Positions 41,340 to 51,254 of a stretch of DNA of 64,000 nucleotides are shown piece by piece. Every line of letters begins with the position of its first letter. Positions within the stretch are counted from its first letter, which is position 1. The position numbers and the translations under genes are program-made. This DNA is from Polynucleobacter sp. MWH-UH2A (GTDB taxonomy: Bacteria > Pseudomonadota > Gammaproteobacteria > Burkholderiales > Burkholderiaceae). Under the pieces are notes generated by a model, which was not told the DNA's origin, did not search any database, and saw only the letters and a list, made by a program, of their open reading frames with translations. The stretch spans positions 62,001 to 126,000 of the forward strand of contig NZ_CP061321.1 in assembly GCF_018687195.1 (NCBI RefSeq), given 5' to 3'.

Positions 41340-42101
41340 ATGCTACTCATTCCTGCAATTGATCTTAAAGATGGACACTGCGTTCGATTGGAGCAAGGTG
41401 ACATGGATAAGGCCACCGTGTTCTCAGAAGATCCTGGTGCGATGGCTGCTCATTGGATTAGCAAAGGCGCACGTCGCTTGCATTTGGTTGATCTCAACGG
41501 CGCTTTCGCTGGCAAATTAAAAAATGAATCCGCGATCAAATCGATTCTGAAAGCAGTTGGTGACGAGATTCCAGTGCAACTTGGTGGCGGTATTCGTGAT
41601 CTAGAAACGATTGAGCGTTTATTGGATGACGGTATTAGCACGGTGATCATTGGCACTGCTGCAGTGAAAAATCCAGGTTTTGTCCAGGATGCTTGCACTG
41701 CATTTCCAGGACATGTCATGGTGGGCTTGGATGCCCGCGATGGCAAGGTGGCCACAGATGGCTGGAGCAAGATTACCGGTCACGAGGTAATTGATCTCGC
41801 TAAGAAGTTTGAAGACTGGGGTGTTGAGGCAATCATCTATACCGATATTGGTCGGGACGGCATGCTTAAGGGCGTCAACGTTGATGCTACGATCAAATTA
41901 GCTCAGGCAATCCGTATTCCAGTGATTGCGAGCGGAGGTCTCTCTAACAATCAAGACATTGAGGTGCTATGCAAGGCCGAAGAAGAAGGTGTCATGGGTG
42001 TGATTGCTGGCCGCTCAATTTATTCAGGCGATTTAGATTTGGCAGCGGCTCAAAAATACGCTGATGAATTAACGCTGAAGTACGCAAAGAAAATTATCTA
42101 G
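41340..42101 (+). CDS. hisA: ProFAR isomerase
   Basis: Isomerises ProFAR to PRFAR (Amadori rearrangement). A half-barrel duplicated TIM barrel: [19 protein letters not shown] at the start with its first catalytic aspartate, [19 protein letters not shown] in the middle, and [13 protein letters not shown] and [13 protein letters not shown] in the second half. It has 253 residues. Its TAG stop overlaps the hisF GTG start (TAGTG). Confidence 0.96.
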   Translation: MLLIPAIDLKDGHCVRLEQGDMDKATVFSEDPGAMAAHWISKGARRLHLVDLNGAFAGKLKNESAIKSILKAVGDEIPVQLGGGIRDLETIERLLDDGISTVIIGTAAVKNPGFVQDACTAFPGHVMVGLDARDGKVATDGWSKITGHEVIDLAKKFEDWGVEAIIYTDIGRDGMLKGVNVDATIKLAQAIRIPVIASGGLSNNQDIEVLCKAEEEGVMGVIAGRSIYSGDLDLAAAQKYADELTLKYAKKII

Positions 42102-42859
42102 TGCTAACTAAACGAATTATTCCTTGCCTTGATGTAACTGCAGGAAGAGTTGTTAAAGGCGTTAACTTTGTTGGCTTGCGCGATGCTGGCGATCCCGTAG
42201 AAATCGCTAAACGCTATGACACGCAAGGCGCTGATGAGCTGACTTTTCTTGATATCACTGCAACATCGGATGGTCGCGACTTAATTCTGCACATCATTGA
42301 AGATGTCGCCTCACAAGTCTTTATTCCATTAACGGTTGGTGGTGGCGTTCGTGCTGTAGCTGATGTGCGTCGTCTGCTCAATGCTGGCGCGGATAAGGTG
42401 AGTATGAATTCCTCTGCGGTGGCTAATCCTGATTTGGTATCTGATGCTGCCGCTTATTACGGTTCGCAGTGTATCGTTGTGGCGATTGATGCCAAGCAGA
42501 CAGATGCAGGAAATTGGGAGGTATTTACTCATGGTGGCAGAACCGCTACCGGCATTGATGTAGTGGCTTGGGCTACCGAAGTAGCGAAACGTGGTGCCGG
42601 TGAAATTCTGCTAACCAGCATGAATCGCGATGGCAGTAAAGATGGCTTTGATCTTGCTTTAACTGCAGCTGTAAGTGATGCAGTGTCAGTTCCTGTGATC
42701 GCCTCTGGCGGAGTTGGTAATTTGCAGCATTTGGTCGATGGCATTACCAAAGGCCATGCTGACGCAGTCTTGGCTGCCAGTATTTTCCACTATGGTGAAT
42801 ATACCGTTGGACAAGCAAAAGAATATATGGCTGCCCAAGGAATCCCAGTTCGCATCTAG
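42101..42859 (+). CDS. hisF: Imidazole glycerol phosphate synthase, cyclase subunit
   Basis: Uses ammonia from HisH and PRFAR to make IGP and AICAR. It starts with GTG sharing its first base with the hisA stop. Marks: [20 protein letters not shown] (catalytic Asp), [38 protein letters not shown] and [17 protein letters not shown]. It has 252 residues and the same TIM barrel as HisA. Confidence 0.97.
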   Translation: MLTKRIIPCLDVTAGRVVKGVNFVGLRDAGDPVEIAKRYDTQGADELTFLDITATSDGRDLILHIIEDVASQVFIPLTVGGGVRAVADVRRLLNAGADKVSMNSSAVANPDLVSDAAAYYGSQCIVVAIDAKQTDAGNWEVFTHGGRTATGIDVVAWATEVAKRGAGEILLTSMNRDGSKDGFDLALTAAVSDAVSVPVIASGGVGNLQHLVDGITKGHADAVLAASIFHYGEYTVGQAKEYMAAQGIPVRI

Positions 42860-42897
42860 TAGCACTCACAGGGTGCGTTTCACGGTAAAGTTGAGGT

Positions 42898-43323
42898 ATG
42901 ACGCAATCCCAAAATAAGCCTAAGAGCACATTTACCCCTGTTCAATCGCTTGAGGTGGGTCCATGGCTTGATGCTGTGACCTGGAATGAGCAGGGCTTGG
43001 TACCCGTCATTGCGCAGGAGTTCGGCAGTAATGACATTTTGATGATGGCTTGGATGAATCGCGATGCCTTGTTGGCAACCTTACGATTGGGTGAGGCTGT
43101 GTACTGGACGCGTTCACGCCAAAAGCTATGGCACAAAGGGGAAGAGTCTGGCCATACTCAAAAAGTGAAAGAAATTCGTCTGGATTGTGATGGCGATACG
43201 ATTTTGCTGATTGTGGAGCAAAAGGATGGGATCGCCTGCCATACGGGTGAGCATAGTTGCTTCTTCCAACAGTGGGATTCAAGTAAAGCTGCCTGGGTAG
43301 ATGAGTCCAGCAAAAGCAAGTGA
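42898..43323 (+). CDS. hisI: Phosphoribosyl-AMP cyclohydrolase
   Basis: Opens the adenine ring of PR-AMP with a zinc-dependent hydrolysis. Marks: [44 protein letters not shown] and [13 protein letters not shown] (zinc cysteines). It has 141 residues and is separate from hisE, unlike the fused HisIE of enterobacteria. Confidence 0.96.
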   Translation: MTQSQNKPKSTFTPVQSLEVGPWLDAVTWNEQGLVPVIAQEFGSNDILMMAWMNRDALLATLRLGEAVYWTRSRQKLWHKGEESGHTQKVKEIRLDCDGDTILLIVEQKDGIACHTGEHSCFFQQWDSSKAAWVDESSKSK

Positions 43324-43387
43324 CAGCTAAACAATAGGCATTTAGTAGTTAGCCCATGCCTTTGAATAAAAGACATAAAATAAGCCC

Positions 43388-43789
43388 ATGAGCAGCTCAG
43401 TAAATAAACCTTCTAATTTGGATTCCGCATTAGCGCATTTGGCTGATGTGGTTGATCAACGTCGAGATGCTTTTAAGGCTGGTAATGCCGACCCTAAGAC
43501 TTCTTATACCGCTTTGCTCTTCTCAAAAGGTGATGACGGGATTCTGAAAAAGATTGGCGAGGAAGCTACTGAAGCGGTCATGGCTGCTAAAGATGTGCGT
43601 GCATCCAACCTTGCTTCGGATCAGAAAAAATTATTGGTTGGCGAAATGGCGGATCTTTGGTTTCACTGTTTGATTGCGCTTTCTCAATTTGATTTGCGTC
43701 CCGAAGATGTAATTGCTGAATTAGATCGCCGTTTGGGAACATCTGGTATCGAAGAAAAGGCTGCCAGAAAAGCAGCCAATAAAGAGTAG
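43388..43789 (+). CDS. hisE: Phosphoribosyl-ATP pyrophosphatase
   Basis: Hydrolyses PR-ATP to PR-AMP, the second step of the pathway. A MazG-like all-alpha enzyme of 133 residues: [31 protein letters not shown] and [13 protein letters not shown] carry the metal-binding acids. The C-terminal [12 protein letters not shown] is a charged tail. It closes the his cluster. Confidence 0.95.
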   Translation: MSSSVNKPSNLDSALAHLADVVDQRRDAFKAGNADPKTSYTALLFSKGDDGILKKIGEEATEAVMAAKDVRASNLASDQKKLLVGEMADLWFHCLIALSQFDLRPEDVIAELDRRLGTSGIEEKAARKAANKE

Positions 43790-43842
43790 GCAAAAAAAGC
43801 AATCAAAAAGATCAATCAACCCCGGCTACAAAGAACAAAAGC

Positions 43843-44199
43843 ATGAGTCACGATCCTAATTGCTTGTTTTGCAAAATATCGCAAGGTTTAATTCCCTCGG
43901 CTAAGGTCTATGAGGATGAAGAAATTTATGCCTTCAAAGACATTAATCCCGCAGCGCCAGTACATTTTTTAATGATTCCTAAGAAACATATTCCCATGCT
44001 GGAATCAGCGGAAAGCGCAGATGCCCCTTTGCTGGGTAGAATGATGGAATTAGCGCCTCGGCTCGCCAAAGAGCAGGGTTGCCGTCCTGGAAAAGATGGC
44101 GGCTTTAGATTAATGGTGAATAACGGTGCGGATGGTGGGCAGGAGGTTTATCACTTGCACTTGCATGTGATGGGCGGACCCCGCCCCTGGAAAAAGTAA
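43843..44199 (+). CDS. HIT-family nucleotide-binding hydrolase (HinT-like)
   Basis: A histidine-triad protein; the HinT branch hydrolyses nucleoside phosphoramidates. CLFCKISQG with two cysteines near the N-terminus, and the triad HLHLHVMGG near the C-terminus (about residues 105-113). It has 118 residues. The position right after hisE and before tatA is common in betaproteobacteria, so it is likely the conserved housekeeping HIT protein. Confidence 0.94.
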   Translation: MSHDPNCLFCKISQGLIPSAKVYEDEEIYAFKDINPAAPVHFLMIPKKHIPMLESAESADAPLLGRMMELAPRLAKEQGCRPGKDGGFRLMVNNGADGGQEVYHLHLHVMGGPRPWKK

Positions 44200-44263
44200 G
44201 GCATGTAAGCAACGCAAGTAAGAAACTGAAGTAAGAAATTAAGGCATTCCAAGGAGATTCAAA

Positions 44264-44485
44264 ATGGGTTCATTTAGCATTTGGCATTGGTTAATTGTTT
44301 TAGTGATTGTGATGTTGGTCTTTGGTACCAAGAAATTGCGCAACATCGGCCAAGATTTAGGCGGTGCTGTTAAAGGCTTTAAAGAGGGCATGAAAACTGG
44401 CGAAGAGACAAAAGAGCAAATTGCACAAAGTGCTACCGCTTCTGAAAAAACCGTTGATGTTCAAGTCAAAGACGTAAATAAGTAA
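44264..44485 (+). CDS. tatA: Sec-independent translocase protein TatA
   Basis: The pore-forming component of the twin-arginine pathway. One N-terminal membrane helix (about residues 6-21, [14 protein letters not shown]), then an amphipathic helix ([20 protein letters not shown]) and a charged tail; 73 residues. CCAAGGAGATTC is a strong ribosome binding site, in line with the high level TatA needs. First of tatABC. Confidence 0.96.
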   Translation: MGSFSIWHWLIVLVIVMLVFGTKKLRNIGQDLGGAVKGFKEGMKTGEETKEQIAQSATASEKTVDVQVKDVNK

Positions 44486-44538
44486 TCCCTTTTATATCGC
44501 GATAGTTGAAATAAATATGGTCTTATTGATTGCGATAA

Positions 44539-45015
44539 ATGATTGATTTAGGGGTTTCAAAACTTGCGTTGATAGCAGTGGTTGCTCTGGTAGTGGTTGG
44601 ACCAGAGCGTTTACCAAAAGTGGCGCGAATGGCTGGCAATCTTTTTGGGCGTGCTCAGCGTTACATGGCAGACGTGAAGTCTGAAGTCAATCGACAAATG
44701 GAGATGGAGGAATTTAAAAAATTCCGCGAAGAGAGCGCCTCTGTTTTAAAAGAAGTCGAGAACAGTATCCATTCGGTTGCCAATGAAGCTAGCGCAAATC
44801 TAACTGATCAGGCTGACATCTTCGAAACCAGCTTTGAAAAGCCCCCACTTGATGAAAAAGAAGTGCTACGAAAAACGAAGCGACAAGGTCGCAATAGCTG
44901 GGGCGTCAGGCGCGCCGCAAGACCAGTTTGGTTTAAGCGTAGTTCCGGTATTCGTACTCGAGTGCAGTCAGGCGCAGCACGAATGAAGCGTTTTCATCAC
45001 AGTGCGGGCAAGTAA
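44539..45015 (+). CDS. tatB: Sec-independent translocase protein TatB
   Basis: Forms the signal-peptide receptor with TatC. An N-terminal helix MIDLGVSKLALIAVVALVVVG, the hinge GPERLPKVARMAG and a long charged amphipathic region. The C-terminal part is strikingly arginine-rich (RKTKRQGRNSWGVRRAARPV, about residues 113-132), more basic than in enterobacterial TatB. It has 158 residues. No AGGAG-type site is obvious before the ATG. Confidence 0.94.
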   Translation: MIDLGVSKLALIAVVALVVVGPERLPKVARMAGNLFGRAQRYMADVKSEVNRQMEMEEFKKFREESASVLKEVENSIHSVANEASANLTDQADIFETSFEKPPLDEKEVLRKTKRQGRNSWGVRRAARPVWFKRSSGIRTRVQSGAARMKRFHHSAGK

Positions 45016-45080
45016 TAGAAGCAGTACAAAGAATCAATATAAATAGCAATTAAAACCATAAAAAGTAAAAGACAGCTTGC

Positions 45081-45851
45081 ATGACTGATAACAACACTAC
45101 TGAAGATTCCGGAATTCAGGAATCTTTCTTATCGCATCTCTTTGAGTTGCGCGATCGCGTAGTGAAGTCTGCTTTGGCAATCATCGCAGTGTTCGTGTGT
45201 TTGGTTTATTGGGCTCCAGATATTTTTCATCTCTTTGCCCAGCCCTTGCTGCAAGCATTGCCAGCCGGAGGTAAGATGATTGTGACGGATGTTACCGGTT
45301 CATTCTTTGTGCCCATGAAGGTGACGATGCTGGTAGCGTTTTTGATTGCCTTGCCTGTAGTGATGTATCAGTTGTGGGCTTTCATTGCACCAGGTCTTTA
45401 TTTGCATGAGCGCAAACTTATTCTGCCTTTGGTTGTTAGTAGCTATACCTTATTCATCATTGGCATGGCATTTGCTTACTTCTTGGTATTTCCAACTGTA
45501 TTTAAATTCATGGCTAGTTACAACGCTCCACTTGGTGCGGAGATGTCCACGGACATTGATAACTATTTGAGTTTCGCAATGACCACCTTCTTGGCTTTTG
45601 GCATTACTTTTGAAGTGCCTGTTGTGGTGGTAGTTCTGGTTCGCATGGGCATGGTCTCATTAGCAAAGCTAAAAGAAATACGCCCATATGTGATTGTTGG
45701 TGCTTTTGTAATTTCTGCAGTCGTAACGCCACCAGACGTCTTATCTCAATTACTCCTAGCAGTGCCAATGACTTTGCTCTATGAGCTTGGTTTGCTTGTC
45801 GCCCGCCTCTATGTGCCTAAGTCAACCGAAGATTCTGCGGCAACAGCTTAA
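45081..45851 (+). CDS. tatC: Sec-independent translocase protein TatC
   Basis: The polytopic receptor for twin-arginine signal peptides. Six membrane segments over 256 residues; SFLSHLFELRDRVVKSALAI is the conserved N-terminal cytoplasmic block, and EIRPYVIVGAFVISAVVTPPD lies between the fifth and sixth segments. PetA (51.4 kb) has a twin-arginine signal and is a likely client. Its 3' end overlaps the convergent Sel1-repeat gene by four bases. Confidence 0.97.
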   Translation: MTDNNTTEDSGIQESFLSHLFELRDRVVKSALAIIAVFVCLVYWAPDIFHLFAQPLLQALPAGGKMIVTDVTGSFFVPMKVTMLVAFLIALPVVMYQLWAFIAPGLYLHERKLILPLVVSSYTLFIIGMAFAYFLVFPTVFKFMASYNAPLGAEMSTDIDNYLSFAMTTFLAFGITFEVPVVVVVLVRMGMVSLAKLKEIRPYVIVGAFVISAVVTPPDVLSQLLLAVPMTLLYELGLLVARLYVPKSTEDSAATA

Positions 45852-47308
45852 GCTGGCTCCGAATCGGTTTGCTTGCTAAAACTTTTCGAAAAGGTCGTCC
45901 CTAGCCAGTCAGTGACCTGGTCGAAGCGATAACGTCTTTGGCGTAAATTGCCTTCAGTATCCATATCGGATCCTGCAAAGGCTTTTCCGGCGGCTAATAA
46001 TGCGCGACGTTGCTGAATGGTTTCAATCTGAATCAGTCTGGGCAATATTTTTGGTAGTTCCCATCTAATGTCGACAACGACGCAGTGTTCATGTTGAAGC
46101 TGACCTACTTCGCAGAGTAAGAGCTCTGCTTTAGTAAAGTTAAATTGATTGGCTATGATGAGTCGGTGGCAAAGTAAAAGCCAATCTTCGCTGAGTTTAT
46201 ATTCGGCGTGGTGATTCAATGCGATATCAGCAAATTGAGCAAGCTTGTACCAATCATTTTTCTTTGGCTCAGTACAGCTGGTCAATATCTTGCCTAGTAA
46301 TGCTGTTGCATCGGCAATTCCTTGTTGGTGTGCTTGCCATATCCAATAAGATGCTTGTAGGCCACGAACTTTTTCTTCAATTTTCTCTCGCTTGCGCCAA
46401 AGATTCGCTCCCTTACGATATTGCGCTTGGGGGTGCCCAAGATCAGCTGCTCGATCAAAGCAACGGTCGCTTTCTTCGGCGCTATAGCCCGAGAACTGTG
46501 GGCGACGATAAATTTCTCCTAAGGCATACCATGCATCACGATCACCATCTTTTGCAGCAAATTCTAGCCAATGAGCTGCTTTTTTCAAAGAGGCGTTGGA
46601 TTTTTTATCAACATTTGAATCTAACTGTGCAAGGCGCAAACCTAACGTGAGTTTTGCAGATGTAAGCCCAAGTTCGGCTGCTTGCTGAAGGGCATCTTCA
46701 TTTTGATCTTCCAGCCACGCATTCCATAACGAGGAGAGGGCTTCGTTTTTCGGTTGTAGTTTTATTAACAGCTCTTTAGCTAATTGTGCAAATGGCTGAT
46801 CGCTACTTGCAACTTCTTCCAGAAATTGTCGAGCCATTTTTTGTATGACGCCTATCTCTGGTGAGGCAATATTTTTTGTTTGAATAGACCTCTTTTTAAG
46901 CCAATCAAAAATTTGGCCTTGTGTTTCTTGAAATGTTGGGTTCGTGAGTAGATTGGCAAGCTGCCACTTCGCTAGCAAAACAGTTTCAATGGGCGCCGAT
47001 ATGGACTTGGAGAGATCCCACAAAATGTCCCATCCAAATCCAAAGGCGGGGGTATTAAATGTTTCAACAGGGGGGATAGTGGCAACTTGCCTTAAAACCC
47101 CCAGGATTTGGTCATTTCCCAGACTTTCTTGAGCTTCTTCCGGGTTTTGCAGGGATAAAAATGATTTTTCTAGCCAAATCAATGCATTAGCTGGCTGAAT
47201 TGGTGTTTTGAATATTCCCGTAAGGTAGGCCTCAGCTAACTTTTGTTGCGCTAAAACATCACCCATGCGTGCTGAACTGAGGACTTTTAAGAATTCGCGG
47301 CTTGCCAT
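45848..47308 (-). CDS. Sel1/TPR-like repeat protein, function unknown
   Basis: A soluble alpha-helical repeat protein of 486 residues without signal peptide or membrane segment. Recognisable Sel1-like units include AQQKLAEAYLTGIFKTP (about 20-36), AKLTLGLRLAQ (about 219-229), KDGDRDAWYALGEIYRRP (about 253-270) and LGHPQAQYRKGANLWR (about 290-305); the rest is degenerate helical sequence. Sel1 proteins act as scaffolds, but no partner can be named. It is alone on the minus strand between tatC and the porin. A homologue is probably conserved in the genus, which I cannot check here. Confidence 0.75.
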   Translation of the reverse strand: MASREFLKVLSSARMGDVLAQQKLAEAYLTGIFKTPIQPANALIWLEKSFLSLQNPEEAQESLGNDQILGVLRQVATIPPVETFNTPAFGFGWDILWDLSKSISAPIETVLLAKWQLANLLTNPTFQETQGQIFDWLKKRSIQTKNIASPEIGVIQKMARQFLEEVASSDQPFAQLAKELLIKLQPKNEALSSLWNAWLEDQNEDALQQAAELGLTSAKLTLGLRLAQLDSNVDKKSNASLKKAAHWLEFAAKDGDRDAWYALGEIYRRPQFSGYSAEESDRCFDRAADLGHPQAQYRKGANLWRKREKIEEKVRGLQASYWIWQAHQQGIADATALLGKILTSCTEPKKNDWYKLAQFADIALNHHAEYKLSEDWLLLCHRLIIANQFNFTKAELLLCEVGQLQHEHCVVVDIRWELPKILPRLIQIETIQQRRALLAAGKAFAGSDMDTEGNLRQRRYRFDQVTDWLGTTFSKSFSKQTDSEPA

Positions 47309-47397
47309 ATGACAATATTGTCATTCAACCGTCCAAAAAAGCAAGAAATAGGGGTCTTGTTGCCGTCATACAACGAAGAAAGCCAAAAAACTACCTT

Positions 47398-47426
47398 TTG
47401 ACAAGCAAAAAGAGCTCCTAAATACT
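47398..47426 (+). promoter_or_regulatory. Porin promoter
   Basis: A perfect TTGACA (47398-47403) with 17 bases to AATACT (47421-47426; four of six match). Transcription near 47433 would give a leader of roughly 85 bases before the porin ATG. A consensus -35 fits a highly expressed gene. Confidence 0.55.
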
Positions 47427-47516
47427 CCAACTCCCAGTCTAACAAGGCAAAAGGCTGAAAATTCTCATGTCCCAGCTTTATTTGGGCATTACTTTCAATT
47501 TATGGAGATTTACAGA

Positions 47517-48752
47517 ATGAAAAAATCGCTATTCGCAGTTGCAGCTTTGTCAGCTCTTGCTGGCGCAGCTCAAGCTCAATCCAGCGTAACCGTTTACGGT
47601 ATCTTGGATGTTGGCTATATCGGAACTAACCAACGCGTTCCCTCTACTACAACTACTGCTGGTGCTAATACTGCTGCTTACAAGCAGACCACCAATACAC
47701 TTGGTCAATCTGCTGAATCTACAAGCCGTTTGGGTTTCAAAGGCAATGAAGATTTGGGCGGTGGTACATCTGCTTTCTTCACAGCTGAATTCCAGTTATA
47801 CCCTAACGATGCAAACCTTGAAGGGTCAAGCGGTGCATTGAACACAGGCACTTCCTCCAATCCTTATGGTGGTTTAATTAACCGCCAGTCATTTGTTGGT
47901 CTTAAGAAGAATGGTATTGGCTCGGTATCTATCGGTACCCAATACACCCCAGTTTACTTGGCTGGTGCAGGTGTTACTGCTGGTCAGTATGCAAATATGG
48001 TTGGTAGCGTAATCTACGCTGGTAACGGTAGCGGAACTACAAGTTCTGGTTTCACAGTTCGTGCTAACAACTCTATTTTTGCTGAATCAGACACATTTGC
48101 AGGTTTCAAAGTAAATGGTATGTATCAAGCAAATAACAACAACAGAACTGAAACGCTTGCTCCTTATACAAACTCTAATGCTTCAACCGGTGGCGTAACA
48201 AACGTTAGCGGCTGGGGTCTAGGTGCAAACTACACATGGCAGAAATTGTATGTAGCAGCCGGTTATCAATCATTTAGCAACCAAACTTCTGCTTCTACTA
48301 ATGGTATTGGAGCTTTGCCTTCAGGTGCAACAGCAGCTACTAACGGTTTAAACCTTACTGACAATCAAGGATTAGTTGGCGCTACTTATGACTTTGGTAT
48401 CTTGAAGGCTTATCTTGGCTGGACAACCCGTACAGCAACAAGCAAAGTTGATTCAAGCTACTACGCAAAGCGTAGTGGTCAAGAGATTGGCGTACGTAGC
48501 TACATCACTCCTGTTATTGAGAGCTGGGCTAGCGTAGGTAACGGACGTTTCCAAGGTTATGGTCAGTCCATTCCAACAGCTAATTTTGTTGCGTGGCAGA
48601 TCGGTACTAACTACTACCTCAGTAAGCGTACTAATTTGTACGGTATCTTTGGTACAAACAACAGCTCTAACACAAGCACTTCTGCTATTTTCCCGAATGG
48701 CGCAGCAAGTGGAATTAACCAGTACGCAGTTGGTGTTCGCCACACTTTCTAA
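47517..48752 (+). CDS. Outer-membrane general porin
   Basis: A 16-stranded trimeric porin of the Burkholderiales type. I start at MKKSLFAVAALSALAGAAQA (411 residues), a clean signal peptide with ATGGAGATTT upstream; an in-frame ATG at 47502 would add five residues. The mature start QSSVTVYGILDVGY, the internal SRLGFKGNEDLGGGTSAFFT and LINRQSFVGLKK blocks, and the C-terminal NQYAVGVRHTF with terminal Phe are diagnostic. Codon use is close to that of the ribosomal genes, as expected for an abundant protein. It has its own promoter and terminator. Confidence 0.95.
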   Translation: MKKSLFAVAALSALAGAAQAQSSVTVYGILDVGYIGTNQRVPSTTTTAGANTAAYKQTTNTLGQSAESTSRLGFKGNEDLGGGTSAFFTAEFQLYPNDANLEGSSGALNTGTSSNPYGGLINRQSFVGLKKNGIGSVSIGTQYTPVYLAGAGVTAGQYANMVGSVIYAGNGSGTTSSGFTVRANNSIFAESDTFAGFKVNGMYQANNNNRTETLAPYTNSNASTGGVTNVSGWGLGANYTWQKLYVAAGYQSFSNQTSASTNGIGALPSGATAATNGLNLTDNQGLVGATYDFGILKAYLGWTTRTATSKVDSSYYAKRSGQEIGVRSYITPVIESWASVGNGRFQGYGQSIPTANFVAWQIGTNYYLSKRTNLYGIFGTNNSSNTSTSAIFPNGAASGINQYAVGVRHTF

Positions 48753-48788
48753 ATATTGGCTAGGCTAACCTAGTTAAATTTGAAAGCA

Positions 48789-48817
48789 AGCCCACTACTT
48801 AGTAGTGGGCTTTTTTT
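48789..48817 (+). terminator. Porin terminator
   Basis: AGCCCACTAC (48789-48798) pairs with GTAGTGGGCT (48802-48811) around TTA, then a run of seven T. A strong intrinsic terminator about 36 bases after the porin stop. Confidence 0.9.
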
Positions 48818-48875
48818 ATCCTTATTTTGGGCTTCAGTTAATTGCTTTGTGGCTGGTGGGCTAATATCTATAGTC

Positions 48876-50738
48876 ATGATGAATAAATATGAGTTAGCTA
48901 TCGAATATATTGAAAAGGGGCAATTCCCTAGTGCGATTAATATTTTGCGAGATATCCTTAATCGTGATAAGGAGTCTGTAGACGTTTTACACGCATTGGG
49001 TTTAGCGCTAGCAAGTAGTGGCGATCTAAATGAAGCCAAGAAAGTATTCCAAAAAATTCTTATGATTGACGATAGTGTTGCTGAGGTGCACTACAATTTG
49101 GGCAGAATTGAAGAGCTTAGCGACAGGAATTCTGATGCATTGGTTCAATACAGTGCTGCATTGTCAATAAATCCGAGTTTCTATGAGGCGCTTATCAGTA
49201 AAGGCATGATTTTGAATAGCCTTTGCAATTACTCTGAAGCCTTGGTATTGCATAAGAATGCGATTGCCTTGAATCCTTTGGCATCCGATGGTTGGGCAAA
49301 TGCTGGCATTTCATATGCGGGTCTTGGTAGGTATGAGGAGGCGCTCGTTCAATTTGAAGCTGCTCTCAAAATTGATCCCTTACACCCTTTTCTCTACGGG
49401 CAATATTTATTTGCAAAAATGAAAATATGTCACTGGGAGGGGTATCAGGGGGATAAAGAAAGAATAGCAAGTCAAACCTTAATGCGATCTGAGGTGTCTG
49501 AGCCATTTCCTATTTTGGCAATTAGCAACGACCTAGAGTTGAATTTAATGAGCGCCAAAATATGGAGCGACACTAAATTTCCAAGGCGAGATGATTTGGG
49601 CAATTTTGACCAGAAAGGATTGAGTAAAAAAATAAAGATTGGCTATTTTTCTCCAGATTTTCGCGAGCATCCAATAGCTGGATTGACTGCTGAATTGTAT
49701 GAACTTCATGATAGGAATGAATTTGAAGTAATTGCATTCTCCTGGGGGGCAAAAAAATCTGATCCAGTTCATCAGAAAGTCAGGCGCACCTTCGATATTT
49801 TTTTAGACATAGATAATTTAAGTGATTATGAGGTGGCTAAAATTTCTAGGGAGATGGGGGTTAATATTGCGATTGATCTTGCTGGTTATACGCAAAACTC
49901 TAGAACAGGAATATTTGCTTTCCGAGCAGCTCCAGTCCAAATAAGCTATCTAGGCTATTTGGGAACTATGGGCGCAGACTATATTGACTATTTAATTGCA
50001 GATCGTGTTTTGGTTAATTCTTGTGATGAAAAATACTATTCAGAAAAAATAATTTACTTACCGAGTTACCAGGTAAATAACCGCCATAGAACGATTTCAG
50101 ATAGAGTTTTTACTAAGGCTGATCTGGGAATCAAAAATGAAGATTTTGTTTTTTGTTGTTTCAACAACAACTTTAAGTTTTCACCGGATATGTTTACTTC
50201 TTGGCTGAGCATCTTAAATGCAGTTGAGAAAAGCATGCTACTTCTTTATGCGGATAGTGAAGCAGCCAAAAATAATTTACGAAAATTTTCAAGGGATTTT
50301 GGTATTTCTGAAGAGAGAATTATTTTTGCGGGGCGTTTGCCACCATCTGAGTATTTAGCTCGCTATCGTGTGGCAGATCTTTTTCTAGATACTTTTCCCT
50401 ATAATGCTGGTACAACCGCCAGTGATGCTCTGTGGGCTGGGTTACCAGTTTTGACACTCAAAGGAAACACATTCTCAAGCCGAATGGCTGCAAGTCTTTT
50501 AACTACATTGAATTTAACAGAGCTAATAGTGGATTCTCTTGAGGATTATGAAAAAACGGCAATAAGACTCGCAAAGAATTTCAAAGAGATGGCGCATTTA
50601 CGAAAAAAATTAGCCATACAGAAACATGACTCGTTATTGTTTAATACCCCCCAGTTTGTTGCCAATTTGGAAAGGTCTTACCGAATTATCAATGCACGAC
50701 ACCAAAATAACTTGCGACCTGAAAATATTCTCATATAA
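48876..50738 (+). CDS. TPR-containing GT41-type (SPINDLY/OGT-like) glycosyltransferase
   Basis: A predicted cytoplasmic glycosyltransferase related to O-GlcNAc transferase. The open frame runs upstream through the porin terminator to a TTG, but the sensible start is ATG 48876 (or 48879), giving about 620 residues. Five TPR units cover about 1-180 (for example VDVLHALGLALASSGDLNEA). The GT41 catalytic region follows: IKIGYFSPDFREHP, AIDLAGYTQNSRTGIFAFR, PVQISYLGYLGTMG, and FLDTFPYNAGTTASDALWAG near the end. The histidine found in NGHTT of animal OGT is a glycine here (NAGTT). It is more AT-rich than its neighbours. Protein glycosylation is the inferred role. Confidence 0.88.
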   Translation: MMNKYELAIEYIEKGQFPSAINILRDILNRDKESVDVLHALGLALASSGDLNEAKKVFQKILMIDDSVAEVHYNLGRIEELSDRNSDALVQYSAALSINPSFYEALISKGMILNSLCNYSEALVLHKNAIALNPLASDGWANAGISYAGLGRYEEALVQFEAALKIDPLHPFLYGQYLFAKMKICHWEGYQGDKERIASQTLMRSEVSEPFPILAISNDLELNLMSAKIWSDTKFPRRDDLGNFDQKGLSKKIKIGYFSPDFREHPIAGLTAELYELHDRNEFEVIAFSWGAKKSDPVHQKVRRTFDIFLDIDNLSDYEVAKISREMGVNIAIDLAGYTQNSRTGIFAFRAAPVQISYLGYLGTMGADYIDYLIADRVLVNSCDEKYYSEKIIYLPSYQVNNRHRTISDRVFTKADLGIKNEDFVFCCFNNNFKFSPDMFTSWLSILNAVEKSMLLLYADSEAAKNNLRKFSRDFGISEERIIFAGRLPPSEYLARYRVADLFLDTFPYNAGTTASDALWAGLPVLTLKGNTFSSRMAASLLTTLNLTELIVDSLEDYEKTAIRLAKNFKEMAHLRKKLAIQKHDSLLFNTPQFVANLERSYRIINARHQNNLRPENILI

Positions 50739-50798
50739 AAATACTCGAGCTTGGCTTAGTGTTTAGTGGTTAAGTTGACCCAGTTTTTTCGCAAAATT

Positions 50799-51227
50799 TC
50801 AGTTTTTGCTTTTTAGTCCATCCCTGATTTCTCTCAACAAAAGAATATCTTCTGGCGTAGGTGGAGCTGGCGGGGCATCGATGATGCGAATCTTATTGAC
50901 GACCTTCACCATTTGAAAGATCACGAATGCTAAGAGAATAAAGTTGATCGAAATGGTAATGAAATTGCCGTAGGCAAAGATAGGAACACCAGCTTTTTTG
51001 AGGGCATCAAAGGTTCTGGGTACCCCATCCGGAACGTGCCCAAGGACAATGAACAGATTGGTGAAGTCAATATGACCGCCCAAAAGGGTAGAAATCACTG
51101 GCATGACGATGTCATTTACAAGGGAATCAACGATTTTTCCAAAGGCTCCACCGATGATCACACCTACCGCCAAATCAATCACATTTCCCTTAACTGCAAA
51201 GTCCCGAAATTCCTTCAAAACACCCAT
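50799..51227 (-). CDS. mscL: Large-conductance mechanosensitive channel
   Basis: A pentameric inner-membrane safety valve opening under osmotic downshift. The N-terminal helix and first membrane segment are [20 protein letters not shown], with the gate region [19 protein letters not shown] second membrane segment lies around [16 protein letters not shown], and a C-terminal helical bundle closes the 142 residues. It diverges from petA across 137 bases. Confidence 0.96.
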   Translation of the reverse strand: MGVLKEFRDFAVKGNVIDLAVGVIIGGAFGKIVDSLVNDIVMPVISTLLGGHIDFTNLFIVLGHVPDGVPRTFDALKKAGVPIFAYGNFITISINFILLAFVIFQMVKVVNKIRIIDAPPAPPTPEDILLLREIRDGLKSKN

Positions 51228-51254
51228 AATTCCTCCCTTTTTTGTCCAAATGCT

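Noticed and set aside
48780-48875. N-terminal extension of the GT41 protein that looks like a hydrophobic leader
   Set aside because: It begins at a TTG inside the porin terminator region and is translated from the hairpin arms. The protein otherwise looks cytoplasmic, and the ATG at 48876 starts the TPR part.
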